Origin: Gordonia otitidis NBRC 100426
GTDB taxonomy: Bacteria; Actinomycetota; Actinomycetes; Mycobacteriales; Mycobacteriaceae
NCBI RefSeq assembly: GCF_000248075.1
Contig: NZ_BAFB01000128.1
Coordinates: 1-42,116, forward strand
DNA length: 42,116 nt
Direction of reading: 5' to 3'
The translations under genes were made by a program, and so were the position numbers. Numbering within the stretch: position 1 is the first letter of the stretch; the number at the start of each line of letters is the position of its first letter. This document shows, piece by piece, positions 9,055-17,392 of the stretch. The notes under the pieces were generated by a model, which saw nothing but the letters and a program-made list of their open reading frames with translations, was not told the origin of the DNA and did no database searches.

Positions 9055-9540
9055 TCAGAGGTCGACCGACTTGTTGCTCGCGACGTCAGGCTGGTCGCCG
9101 GACACGATCGCCTTGGCGTACTTGAGTAGCGCAACGGGTTTCGGGCTGTCGAGAGTCCAGTACTCGGCGGAGTCTGCGTGCACCTTCAGCAGCGCGACGC
9201 CCGGGTCCTCCCGACCCTTCTCGAACCAGGCTTCTGCGTGAGGGTTCCACAGCTCGTCGATGAGCTTCTGATCGTGGGTGACCGACGCCGTTCCCGCGAT
9301 CGACAGGTAGCTGTCGTCGGCTTGGAGACTCACGTTGACGCGTGAGTCCTCAGCAACCTGGCCGGTCTTGGGCGATGGGTCGACGGTGAAGAAGTACAGA
9401 TCGCCGTCGAACTTCCTGTCCAGCACGGCGAGCGGCCGACTCAGCAGCCTGCCGTCGGACTCACTGGTGGTGACAAAGGCGACGTTGGCCTTGGAGATCA
9501 GCTCGCCGATGCGCTCGAATTCGGTGTTGTCAGCAGTCAT
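9055..9540 (-). CDS. Pyridoxamine-phosphate-oxidase-like FMN split-barrel protein
   Basis: A 161-aa general-stress-protein-26-type split barrel that likely binds FMN or a related flavin such as F420. Seen: the N-terminal helix followed by ANVAFVTTSESDGRLLSRPL, the strand DGDLYFFTVDPSPKT and the VNVSLQADDSYLSIAGTA core. The C-terminal segment AEYWTLDSPKPVALLKYAKA is typical of this subgroup. ATG 9540 is preferred because it matches the usual N-terminus; an in-frame GTG at 9549 is possible, and neither has a strong ribosome site. Substrate and redox role are unknown. It is monocistronic. Confidence 0.88.
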   Translation of the reverse strand: MTADNTEFERIGELISKANVAFVTTSESDGRLLSRPLAVLDRKFDGDLYFFTVDPSPKTGQVAEDSRVNVSLQADDSYLSIAGTASVTHDQKLIDELWNPHAEAWFEKGREDPGVALLKVHADSAEYWTLDSPKPVALLKYAKAIVSGDQPDVASNKSVDL

Positions 9541-9667
9541 GGTTTTCACGCTACGCGCAAGTGCTCACTCCGCCCACCGTCGTACAATCCCACCGCCGAC
9601 AGGCCGCCCGGCATGACCCACACCGCGTACCCTCCGCCATCCCGCCGTTCGCACCTACCCTGAAACC

Positions 9668-10639
9668 ATGCGTTTCGTCATCTACGGTGCGGGAGCAATC
9701 GGCGGAGTCATCGGTGCTCACCTGGCACTTTCCGGAGCCGACACAACACTGGTCGCGCGTGGTGAGCATCTGCGCGCGATGCGCGAACACGGACTCGTCC
9801 TCGACACCGCGGACGGGCGACAATCGGTTTCAACCGCCCTTGCGTCGAATGCTTCGGAGGTCGGCTGGGACGACGACACCGTCGTTCTTCTGGCCGTCAA
9901 ATCACAGCAAACCGCCGCCGCGATCGATGACCTCCGCGCGCACATGCCCGTCAAGACTCCAGTCGTCTCCGCGCAGAACGGCGTCGCCAACGAACGCGAA
10001 CTACCGCGCGTTTTCCCGCACGTGTACTCGCTGTGCGTGATGCTGCCCGCGCTCCACCTCGAACCGGGCGTCGTGGTGCAGGCGTCGTCGAATCGTCCCG
10101 GGATCCTCGACGTCGGTCGCTATCCGTCGGGTACAGACGAAGTGGCGCAGTCGATTTCGTCTGCGTTACGAACCGCGACGTTCCTGTCCGAGCCGCGCTC
10201 GGACATCATGGCGTGGAAGTACCGCAAGCTGATCATGAACCTGGTCAACGGCATCGACGCCAGCTTCCGCGACGACGGCCAGGCGTTCAGCGAACTCGTT
10301 CGGCGTGCACGGGCCGAAGGCGAGCAGGTCATCACGGCAGCAGGTATCGACATCGTTTCGGAGGCCACCGACAAGCAGCGCCGCGGCGACGCCATCGTGC
10401 GCCGCGACACGGGCGAGGACTCGCTGGGCAGTTCGACGTGGCAGAGCGTCGCGCGTGGTTCGGGCAGCGTCGAAACCGACTACCTGTCCGGCGAGATCGT
10501 GCTGCTCGGACGGTTGCACGGCGTCCCGACGCCGGTCAACGCCCTCGTCCAAAGCGAAACCAACCGGCTCGTGCGCGAGGGACTGCCTGCAGCGAGTTCG
10601 GATGCGCAGATCGCGCTTTCGGGCCTGGCGTCGAGGTAG
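9668..10639 (+). CDS. Ketopantoate reductase-family NADPH dehydrogenase
   Basis: A 323-aa soluble oxidoreductase of the ApbA/PanE family. The N-terminus has the Rossmann dinucleotide motif GAGAIGGVIGAHLALSG (residues 7-23) and an early VARGEHLRAM segment expected to bind the NADP phosphate. The C-terminal helical domain carries the substrate region (KYRKLIMNLVNGID, and ETDYLSGEIVLLGRLHG with PTPVNAL). Family members reduce 2-dehydropantoate to pantoate for CoA synthesis, but actinobacteria hold several paralogs and no pantothenate gene is near, so the substrate is not assigned. The 3' end overlaps the opposite-strand gene by 104 nt. Confidence 0.88.
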   Translation: MRFVIYGAGAIGGVIGAHLALSGADTTLVARGEHLRAMREHGLVLDTADGRQSVSTALASNASEVGWDDDTVVLLAVKSQQTAAAIDDLRAHMPVKTPVVSAQNGVANERELPRVFPHVYSLCVMLPALHLEPGVVVQASSNRPGILDVGRYPSGTDEVAQSISSALRTATFLSEPRSDIMAWKYRKLIMNLVNGIDASFRDDGQAFSELVRRARAEGEQVITAAGIDIVSEATDKQRRGDAIVRRDTGEDSLGSSTWQSVARGSGSVETDYLSGEIVLLGRLHGVPTPVNALVQSETNRLVREGLPAASSDAQIALSGLASR

Positions 10640-11141
10640 TCTCGCGCGCCGCAGCCGAGTCCCGGGGCGCATTGGAGTCCTCCGGTGGACTCGCGATCGG
10701 CCTGTCATCGACAGCCGACGGCGAAATGAGTGGTTCGGGTGCGCCCTTCTCGATCTCCTGCAGGATCTCCTCACACGTAGCGACCGCGATGCCGCACAGT
10801 TTCCGACCACGAGCGGTGAGTGCAGGATCGGTCGATCGGTCGCGCCACACCTGCAGCATGCGTCGCGCTGTCGCTGCGATCTCGCGCGGGTCGCTGTCAG
10901 GCGAGAGACCCAGGCGCAGCGCAGGGTCGGCTCCGTGTGAACCGAGCAACGAGACGAGTTCGTCGCGTACGGGTTTGGGAAGATCGTGGTCCTCACGCAA
11001 CTGCGGGAAGCGCTCCGTGCGAGTGCTCGGTCCGACTCCGCGATGCGCCGTCGGAACCGCGAACATCTCCGTGGGCGAGTTCGGATCTGCCTGTTCCCCG
11101 CTTTGGCAGGACTGCGGGATCGGTCCGGAAGGTGTTGCCAT
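10536..11141 (-). CDS. Hypothetical protein
   Basis: A 201-aa protein I do not recognise. The start is well supported: AAGGAG (complement of 11148-11153) lies 6 nt before ATG 11141; the ATG at 11147 directly abuts the ribosome site. Residues about 50-140 look folded and helical (DLPKPVRDELVSLLGSHG; LCGIAVATCEEILQEIEKG), while both ends are Pro/Ser/Ala-rich and probably disordered. The last 34 codons are antisense to the end of the ketopantoate-reductase-like gene. An earlier stop created by mutation could shorten it without loss of the folded part. Confidence 0.6.
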   Translation of the reverse strand: MATPSGPIPQSCQSGEQADPNSPTEMFAVPTAHRGVGPSTRTERFPQLREDHDLPKPVRDELVSLLGSHGADPALRLGLSPDSDPREIAATARRMLQVWRDRSTDPALTARGRKLCGIAVATCEEILQEIEKGAPEPLISPSAVDDRPIASPPEDSNAPRDSAAARETTSTPGPKARSAHPNSLQAVPRARAGWFRFGRGR

Positions 11142-11153
11142 GTGCATCTCCTT

Positions 11154-11515
11154 GCTCGTGCCGCTGGCACTACGTCTAGGGAAGGCAGCGACCCCGCCGC
11201 GACATTGTCGTCTACGACGGGGTCACATCGCGAGGGTGTGGTCTATCGACGAGGTGATCTTGTCTCGTTCACGTCGTCGACTCTGCCAGTCGACCCTTGC
11301 CACTCGATCAACACGACCTGAGAGCAGCCTTCGGATCGGCTACGCCACCCGCCTCCCGCCCCGTTGACATCCGCCGAGGCAGCTGTCGCTTCCGTGAGAA
11401 CAGGCATGAGCGCGCTGATCCGCCTCCGCAGTTACACCCAATCCTGCTGTGTCTCAACGTCCTCACTGCAGGAGATGATTCCGGTGTCGAGCGCGACGAG
11501 GTATTCAACGCAGAT
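11154..11515. other. Gene-free stretch
   Basis: About 360 nt between the hypothetical gene's ribosome site and the hairpin at 11516. Short frames here have no ribosome sites or recognisable motifs. It should hold the promoter of the hypothetical gene at 10536-11141, but no clear -10/-35 pair was found. Confidence 0.4.
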
Positions 11516-11567
11516 GGCGGCCCGCGCGCCCCGTGACGAGCTCACCGTCACGGAGGCGCGGGCCGCC
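11516..11567 (-). terminator. Long GC-rich hairpin after the DUF2853 gene
   Basis: A 12-bp outer stem (GGCGGCCCGCGC 11516-11527 with GCGCGGGCCGCC 11556-11567) encloses a second perfect 8-bp stem (CCGTGACG 11531-11538 with CGTCACGG 11546-11553) and a 7-nt loop. It starts 25 nt beyond the stop of the minus-strand gene at 11592. No U-tract follows, as is common in actinobacteria. Confidence 0.75.
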
Positions 11568-11591
11568 GAGAATCCGCTGATGCGGGTTGCT

Positions 11592-11909
11592 CTACTTGAA
11601 CACCCCGAGCTTGCCGAACTTGTCGGCCAGCTTGTAGTACACCGCCAGCCGGGGATTGGACTTGCCGTCCTTCATTTCCTCGAGAACATCCTTGATCGCG
11701 TTGTCGAGGTAGGCATCGTTCTCGGTCAGACCGAGCTTCTTCTTGAGGAAGTTCTCGCGAACCGTCTTGAGCTCCTCCGGATCGCTGGCCGAGACAAGCG
11801 CGGCGTCGGCGTTCGACAGGGCGAGGCGGTAGGTCGACGCCATCTTCTCGACCACGGCGGGGTCGGCGTCGGGTACGTACTTCTTGACGGTTTCCAGGGC
11901 ATCAGACAT
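11592..11909 (-). CDS. DUF2853 family protein
   Basis: A 105-aa small soluble helical protein matching DUF2853: it begins MSDALETVKKYVPDADPAVV, has a central VRENFLKKKLGL segment and ends in a Lys-rich YYKLADKFGKLGVFK. The family has no established function. ATG 11909 is chosen because GGAG lies 6 nt upstream; the frame stays open to 11960 without a better start. Transcription is probably monocistronic and ends at the hairpin 25 nt downstream. Confidence 0.88.
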   Translation of the reverse strand: MSDALETVKKYVPDADPAVVEKMASTYRLALSNADAALVSASDPEELKTVRENFLKKKLGLTENDAYLDNAIKDVLEEMKDGKSNPRLAVYYKLADKFGKLGVFK

Positions 11910-12060
11910 GGGACACTCCATTGGGTTGTCACTGGTACAGGCGTCACGGTACGCCCGCACAGACCATCAGGCCGGACGAATCGCGGGTTGTCGGGAATGT
12001 CCGTACGCGCATCGGCGGACCACTCCACCGAAGGGTGGGCGCGCCCACGGCAAGGCGCCT

Positions 12061-12177
12061 ACTGTAGATCCGTTCGTCTATCACTCCGAACCCGCCCACG
12101 GCGGTCACTTCGCACCCTTCGAGGTACCCGACAGCTACGCCTCGGAACTACGTGCGTTCTTCCGTCCGTTCCGCTGA
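12061..12177 (+). pseudogene. C-terminal remnant of an epoxide hydrolase-like protein
   Basis: The frame 12061-12177 reads TVDPFVYHSEPAHGGHFAPF followed by EVPDSYASELRAFFRPFR and a stop. This is the typical end of an alpha/beta-hydrolase epoxide hydrolase, with the catalytic His in GGHFAPFE and the final LRAFFR helix. Nothing upstream (DUF2853 gene on the other strand) supplies the rest of the enzyme, so only about 38 codons remain. I infer a deletion relic left when neighbouring genes were rearranged. Confidence 0.6.
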
Positions 12178-12200
12178 CCCGGACGGATAGCTCGAAACCC

Positions 12201-12220
12201 AACCAAGCATTCGCTTGGTT
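12201..12220. promoter_or_regulatory. 20-bp palindromic operator upstream of the DUF3556 gene
   Basis: AACCAAGC-ATTC-GCTTGGTT is a perfect 8-bp inverted repeat with a 4-nt centre, 44 nt before the start at 12265. The size and symmetry suit a TetR-family dimer. No TetR gene lies in the window, so the regulator would be encoded elsewhere. Confidence 0.65.
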
Positions 12221-12264
12221 TGTTACGGTCCAGGCTGCGGCAGCGATAGGCAGCGAGGGCGAAC

Positions 12265-14016
12265 ATGGGGTTCTTCAAGCAAACCAGTCCCGAAGTCGAC
12301 TTCCCGACGTGGAGTCAGGGAACGCGAGCCGAGAAGATCCGCCCCATGGCACGGCAGTGGGCCGAGGTCGGGTTCGGCACCCCTGTTGCTCTTCATCTCT
12401 TCTACGTGGTCAAGATCCTCGCGTACATCGCTGTCGGTTGGGCCATCGTCGCGGCGACGCCCGGCGTCGGCGGATTCTTCGACGTCGCGTCCTGGTACAA
12501 CGAGCCGGTCGTGTTCCAGAAGATCGTTCTGTACACGATGCTCTTCGAGGTCGTCGGGCTCGGTTGTGGCTTCGGACCGCTCAACAACAGGTTCTTCCCG
12601 CCGCTGGGATCGATCTTGTACTGGCTGCGCCCCAACACGATTCGTCAGCCACCGTGGCCTACTCGGGTACCACTGACCCGAGGCGACGTACGCGGACCCG
12701 TCGACATCGCGCTCTACGCCGCACTCCTCGTCATGCTCGTGGTGGGCCTCGCGAGTCCCGGCAGCAGACCGCTGCCCGACCTCGACACGGCAACCGGTGC
12801 GCTACCGGTATGGGAGGTCTGGACGATTCTCGCGCTCCTCGCCGTGGTCGGATTACGCGACAAGACAGTCTTTCTCGCCGCACGCGGTGAGGTGTACGGC
12901 GCGCTGTGTGTGACGTTCCTGTTCACAGGTGTCGACATGATCGTCGCGGCGAAGATCGTCTTCCTGGTGATCTGGCTCGGCGCGGCGACGTCGAAGCTGA
13001 ACAAGCACTTTCCGTTCGTGATCGCCACGATGATGTCGAACAACGCGGTGATTCGATCGCCGAAGATGAAACGTCTGTTCTTCGAGCGCTTTCCGGACGA
13101 TCTGCGGCCGGGCAGACCGTCGCGGTGGATAGCGCACTTCTCCACCGCGGTGGAGGGCCTCGTGCCGATCGTGTTGTTCTTCTCGCACGGCGGGTGGCTC
13201 ACCTGGGTCGCCGCGGCTGTCATGCTGATTTTCCACTTCGGAATCCTCAGTTCCATTCCAATGGGAGTTCCGTTGGAGTGGAACGTCTTCATGATGTTCG
13301 GGGTGCTCGCACTGTTCGTCGGGCATGCCGACCTCGGACTCACCGACCTCGAGCATCCATGGTGGGTTGCGCTGCTGTTCGTCGTGGTCGCCGGCACCGT
13401 GGTGATCGGGAATCTGTTTCCGCGCAAGGTGTCGTTCTTGCCAGGGATGCGCTATTACGCAGGCAACTGGGACACGGGCATCTGGTGTATGACGCCGTCG
13501 GCGTCGGAGAAGCTCGAGAAGAACGTGGTGGCCATCGCGGCACTACCGGCATCGCAACTGCAGCGCATCTACGGCACCCCGGAAGCCGCCCAGGTCGCGC
13601 TCTACATGGGATATGCGTTCCGCGCCTTCAACAGTCATGGCCGCGCCTTGTTCACCCTTGCCCATCGAGCGATGGCGGACCACGACGAATCCCAGTACAT
13701 GCTGACCGACGGTGAACGCATCTGCTCGACGGCGATGGGCTGGAACTTCGGCGACGGCCACCTCTCCAACGAACAACTCATCGCCTCACTTCAGGAACGA
13801 TGCGGGTTCGAGCCGGGTGAGGTACGGATCGTGCTCGTCGACGCCCAGCCCATACACACCCAGACTCAGCAATACCGGCTGATCGACGCCGCGACAGGCG
13901 AATTCGAGAGAGGTTACGTACGCGTCGCCGATCTGGTGACCCGACAGCCGTGGGACGACGAGGTCCCGGTCAGCGTGACCTGGACAGCAACATCCGCTGA
14001 CCGGCAATCGCAGTGA
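12265..14016 (+). CDS. DUF3556 transmembrane protein
   Basis: A 583-aa membrane protein of the actinobacterial DUF3556 family, recognised by the opening GFFKQTSPEVDFPTW and the conserved region around WIAHFSTAVEGLVPIVLFF. About nine or ten hydrophobic helices lie between residues 30 and 395. The last 180 residues are soluble and include GMRYYAGNWDTGIWCM and a D-G-E-R-I-C-S-T-A-M-G-W-N-F-G-D-G-H segment rich in potential ligands. The role is not known; the family is often near lipid-metabolism genes. The palindrome at 12201-12220 suggests repression. The 3' end overlaps the convergent lipase gene by 47 nt. Confidence 0.88.
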   Translation: MGFFKQTSPEVDFPTWSQGTRAEKIRPMARQWAEVGFGTPVALHLFYVVKILAYIAVGWAIVAATPGVGGFFDVASWYNEPVVFQKIVLYTMLFEVVGLGCGFGPLNNRFFPPLGSILYWLRPNTIRQPPWPTRVPLTRGDVRGPVDIALYAALLVMLVVGLASPGSRPLPDLDTATGALPVWEVWTILALLAVVGLRDKTVFLAARGEVYGALCVTFLFTGVDMIVAAKIVFLVIWLGAATSKLNKHFPFVIATMMSNNAVIRSPKMKRLFFERFPDDLRPGRPSRWIAHFSTAVEGLVPIVLFFSHGGWLTWVAAAVMLIFHFGILSSIPMGVPLEWNVFMMFGVLALFVGHADLGLTDLEHPWWVALLFVVVAGTVVIGNLFPRKVSFLPGMRYYAGNWDTGIWCMTPSASEKLEKNVVAIAALPASQLQRIYGTPEAAQVALYMGYAFRAFNSHGRALFTLAHRAMADHDESQYMLTDGERICSTAMGWNFGDGHLSNEQLIASLQERCGFEPGEVRIVLVDAQPIHTQTQQYRLIDAATGEFERGYVRVADLVTRQPWDDEVPVSVTWTATSADRQSQ

Positions 14017-15211
14017 TCGTCTTGTCCTCGCCCGGCCGGCCGTCGAGTCGATGTGTCAGCCAACTGATCGCCAGCGGCCCCGAGAGCGGCAGTAGCGAAT
14101 AGTGTTCCGTCACAAGGTCGCGTACGTAGGTGACCGGAACACCCAGGTCGCGGTACCGCTGTGCCTGGGCGTCGACGTCGTCGGCGTCGATCACCTCGTC
14201 GTGCACGGCCTGCATCACCAGTAGCGGCACGCTCGGCGGGTGGGTGCCGAGTTGCAGATCGTCCATCATCTCGACGATGCCGGGGTCGGCGAGTAGGTCG
14301 GCGAGCGGAATGTCGAAGTAGTCGTCGAGGTCGTGATTGCGGAAGCGCCGGATGGCAGCGAGCGTCGGCAGCCGGGTCGCATCGTCGAGGTTACGTGCAC
14401 CGAAGTCGGTGGCATGCTCGTCGATCATGCGATCGAGAGCGGGATAGACCCGACGCAAACCGGCAATCACGAGAATCGGTAGCCCGGCATGCAGACCGCC
14501 GTTGAGTCGCAGCAGCGTCGACGCCATGTCGCCGACCGGTGAGCCCAGCACGGCCCCGACGATGTTGAGTTCAGGTGCGTAGTCGGGTGCCACCTCGGCA
14601 GCCCACGACGTTGCCAGCCCGCCACCCGAATATCCCCACATGCCGATCGGACTCGTGGGGTCGAGCGCGAGGGGTTCGAAGGAGAGTGCGGCCCGAATCC
14701 CGTCCAGCGCACGGTAACCCGGCTCGCGGGGAGCGCCCCAGGCACCCTTTGCGCCCTCGTGGTCGGGAATGGAGACTGCCCAGCCCTTCGCAAGCGCGCG
14801 TCGGACCACCATGAACTCGAACGGAGCAACCGCACGCGAGGCGTCGGCGCCCTTCTGCAGGGCATAGGACGGAAAACACTGTGACGTCACCGCGTCGATC
14901 GCACACTGAAAGGACAGCACTGCGGGATTGGGATGCTTCGACCGATCGGGTACGACGACGGTCGTGACGGTCGCGTCGGGATTGCCGTCGAGATCGGTCG
15001 ACCGATACAGCAGTTGCCATGCCTGGTGATGGGACACCCAGAAGTTCTTGAGTTCGACCTGCCGGGAGCGGATGACCTCCCCCGGACCGTACGAACCCAA
15101 GTCGGACGGAGCGTCGTAGAAGCTGTCCTCGGTGGGCAGCAGTGGGCCACCCGCGACATCGGCGACCGGTGCTGCGGTTGTCGACGGCACTGTCAACATC
15201 TCCGCTGTCAT
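13970..15211 (-). CDS. Secretory lipase-family alpha/beta hydrolase
   Basis: A 413-aa serine hydrolase of the LIP (secretory lipase) family. The nucleophile elbow is GYSGGG with Ser195; an aspartate in AVHDEVI and a histidine in TEHYSLL complete the likely triad. The segment GKGWAVSIPDHEG-type (here AKGWAVSIPDHEGAKGAW) and the LDGIRAAL helix before the elbow are also typical. GAGGAG lies 6 nt before ATG 15211, which decides the start over the GTG/ATG options further upstream. The N-terminus is not a clear signal peptide, so export is uncertain. Expected activity is hydrolysis of esters or acylglycerols. Confidence 0.9.
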   Translation of the reverse strand: MTAEMLTVPSTTAAPVADVAGGPLLPTEDSFYDAPSDLGSYGPGEVIRSRQVELKNFWVSHHQAWQLLYRSTDLDGNPDATVTTVVVPDRSKHPNPAVLSFQCAIDAVTSQCFPSYALQKGADASRAVAPFEFMVVRRALAKGWAVSIPDHEGAKGAWGAPREPGYRALDGIRAALSFEPLALDPTSPIGMWGYSGGGLATSWAAEVAPDYAPELNIVGAVLGSPVGDMASTLLRLNGGLHAGLPILVIAGLRRVYPALDRMIDEHATDFGARNLDDATRLPTLAAIRRFRNHDLDDYFDIPLADLLADPGIVEMMDDLQLGTHPPSVPLLVMQAVHDEVIDADDVDAQAQRYRDLGVPVTYVRDLVTEHYSLLPLSGPLAISWLTHRLDGRPGEDKTITAIAGQRMLLSRSR

Positions 15212-15420
15212 GTCACTCTCCTCATTGCTACTTGTATTTGCCAACACTCACAGGCGGAGGCGCATTCCGTCCGAGACCGATCGGATGATCCAGATATCGC
15301 GTCATTACTACTACTGAACTGCGCAAACGTCGGATGTCATACCCCTCACATACCGTTCTCTTCGAACACACATTCGTACTACGGGCGCTCAGGCGGCCGA
15401 CAGGAGAGATGGGGAACAGC

Positions 15421-16620
15421 ATGTCCGACCTCAGCTTCGACGATCTCATCGAGGATGCCTGGCGCGAGTTCGCCAGCACGCTCGCGCTCCGGCTGCCCCG
15501 CCTCGAAACCGGGCAGTACATCGAGGTCACACGGCAGGACGGACAGCGTCATCGGGTACTGGTTGCCTTCACTGCGGCCGACTCCGGGAAGATCCGCTGC
15601 ACGCTCGACAGCGCGCTCCTCCGATCGTCAGATCGAGCCGAGTGGATCCGTACGCGCGGCCAGTTGGCCCAGCTCGGCTGGCGATTCCTACCTCGCAAGG
15701 ACAACCACATGGCGCAGGCGGGACACGGCGACATCCCTCGCCTGACTCAGCTTGCGGTCAGCACACTGCGGGAGGTCTTCGGTCACGCCCACCCCGTCTT
15801 CGTCATGATCAATGATCCGTTCCGACCAGCCGCACGCACCTCCTTCGGCGAGCTTCATGACCTGACCGCTGCACTCGACGCATTACCCGACTGTGTCGCC
15901 ACCGGATACGTCGTCGAAAGTGAAGCCGAGCTCCTCGCCATCACGCGTGACGTGGTGGCCACACTGTTGGGATCGCAGGTCGCGATCGTCGACGGATGCA
16001 TCGAACTACCCGCGCTCGACGTCGTGCCGTGGCGCATCTTCGCATCACCTCAGGGGCCGAGCCTGGTGTTCACGACGACCCTCTCGCACCGGCTGCTCGA
16101 CTCCGCGCTGCTGGGTCGGCTCGTGGTCGACCACTCGGCGCGCTGGCCAGACATCGCGCTCACCGTCGACCGTGACCACGTCTATGCGCAACGAGTCGTC
16201 GACGCCGCTGTGCTGCAACCGCAGAACATTGCATCGGCACTCTCGACGTGGCGGAGGTTTCTCGCCGACGCCGCGTGTCGACTGGTCGAGGTGTTGAACT
16301 CCGGTGGGCCGGGCGCACACAACTGCGGTTACAGCGCCGTGCCCGTGGGACTGCAGACGTTGTTCGATCTCGCTATGCGCGACAACCTCTCATCCTCCCG
16401 CATCGTTCATCTGGCCAACGGCAAGACCGACCGCCTTCGCGAGTACCTGCGGGTGTGCCGCGGCCTGGCCGCCGACGCAGCCGAGTCCGCGACGGCAGCA
16501 CGCGAACGTGGTGCCGATCTCGGTGAGATCCGGCTACACAGCGACGCAACCGAGTTCTACCGACACTTCTGCGCTTTGTTGGAGGAGGCGATAGACCGCG
16601 CAACCCCGAGAGGCGCGTGA
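15421..16620 (+). CDS. TY-Chap (YbjN/T3SS chaperone-like) domain protein
   Basis: A 399-aa soluble protein. Residues 5-120 (DLIEDAWREFASTLALRLP, then GQYIEVT, LGWRFLPRKDN and LREVFGHAHPVFVMIND) fit the actinobacterial TY-Chap domain, related to YbjN and type III chaperones and thought to bind peptides. A second similar unit may follow around residues 150-270. The C-terminal 120 residues are helical and unassigned. The start is uncertain: ATG 15421 or ATG 15409, since AGGAG is 14 or 2 nt away respectively. The acetyltransferase and adenine deaminase genes follow on the same strand with 27- and 25-nt gaps and may be co-transcribed. Confidence 0.65.
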   Translation: MSDLSFDDLIEDAWREFASTLALRLPRLETGQYIEVTRQDGQRHRVLVAFTAADSGKIRCTLDSALLRSSDRAEWIRTRGQLAQLGWRFLPRKDNHMAQAGHGDIPRLTQLAVSTLREVFGHAHPVFVMINDPFRPAARTSFGELHDLTAALDALPDCVATGYVVESEAELLAITRDVVATLLGSQVAIVDGCIELPALDVVPWRIFASPQGPSLVFTTTLSHRLLDSALLGRLVVDHSARWPDIALTVDRDHVYAQRVVDAAVLQPQNIASALSTWRRFLADAACRLVEVLNSGGPGAHNCGYSAVPVGLQTLFDLAMRDNLSSSRIVHLANGKTDRLREYLRVCRGLAADAAESATAARERGADLGEIRLHSDATEFYRHFCALLEEAIDRATPRGA

Positions 16621-16647
16621 CGACGTGCGCCACATATCGTCGAGGGC

Positions 16648-17367
16648 GTGGCGCGCATCCCCGATTCCGACCGACGAGTCGATCCGGACGCCGACAGCGC
16701 GGTTCTCGACAATCCCGCCCACTCGGCACTGCTCGGACCGCATGCGCGCTTCGCCGAGAGGTACGGCACTGCGCTCCGGTACCCGGTCGATGTGTCGCCG
16801 TGGGTCGCGCTCCCCGACGATCCGTCGACCGCCGACTGGGATGACGCCGCCGAGCTCGTCGGCCCGAACGGGACCATCACGCTCGCCACCGTGACCGTCG
16901 AGCCGCCCGAGGGCTGGATCAGCCGCATGCGCATGGCAGGCGTGCAGATGATCGGCGACACCGTGCGTGGACAGTCCGACGCCGAGGTCGTCGAGTTGGG
17001 TGCGACCGACGTCGACGACATGCTCGACCTCGTGCAAAGCACCCGCCCCGGGCCTTTTCGACGCCGCACCGTCGAATTGGGCACTTACCTCGGTATCCGC
17101 CGCGGCGGCACGCTGATCGCGATGGCGGGCGAACGGATGCATCCGCCGGGGTGGAGCGAGATCAGCGCGGTGTGCACCGATCCCGAGTTTCGCGGAGAGG
17201 GGCTGGCGAGCAGAGTGATGCTCGCGGTCGTCGAGGTGATCCGCCGTCGCGGCGACCTGCCGTTCCTGCATGCCGCCGCTGACAACACGTCGGCGATCCG
17301 GCTCTACGAGAACCTGGGATTCACGCACCGACGGGAGGCCGTGTTCCAGGCTGTGCAGCGGCCGTGA
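16648..17367 (+). CDS. GNAT-family N-acetyltransferase
   Basis: A 239-aa protein whose C-terminal half (residues 110-235) is a GNAT domain: the acetyl-CoA-binding loop appears as CTDPEFRGEGLASRVM (R-x-E-G-L-A), preceded by the strand GWSEISAV and followed by the typical FLHAAADNTSAIRLYENLGF motif. This subgroup (FR47-like) transfers acetyl groups to amines; the acceptor is unknown. The N-terminal half is a degenerate acyltransferase-like region. Translation starts at GTG 16648, 27 nt after the preceding stop, and the adenine deaminase starts 25 nt after this stop. Confidence 0.9.
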   Translation: MARIPDSDRRVDPDADSAVLDNPAHSALLGPHARFAERYGTALRYPVDVSPWVALPDDPSTADWDDAAELVGPNGTITLATVTVEPPEGWISRMRMAGVQMIGDTVRGQSDAEVVELGATDVDDMLDLVQSTRPGPFRRRTVELGTYLGIRRGGTLIAMAGERMHPPGWSEISAVCTDPEFRGEGLASRVMLAVVEVIRRRGDLPFLHAAADNTSAIRLYENLGFTHRREAVFQAVQRP

Positions 17368-17392
17368 TGACCCGCCGGGCAGGATGGACATC

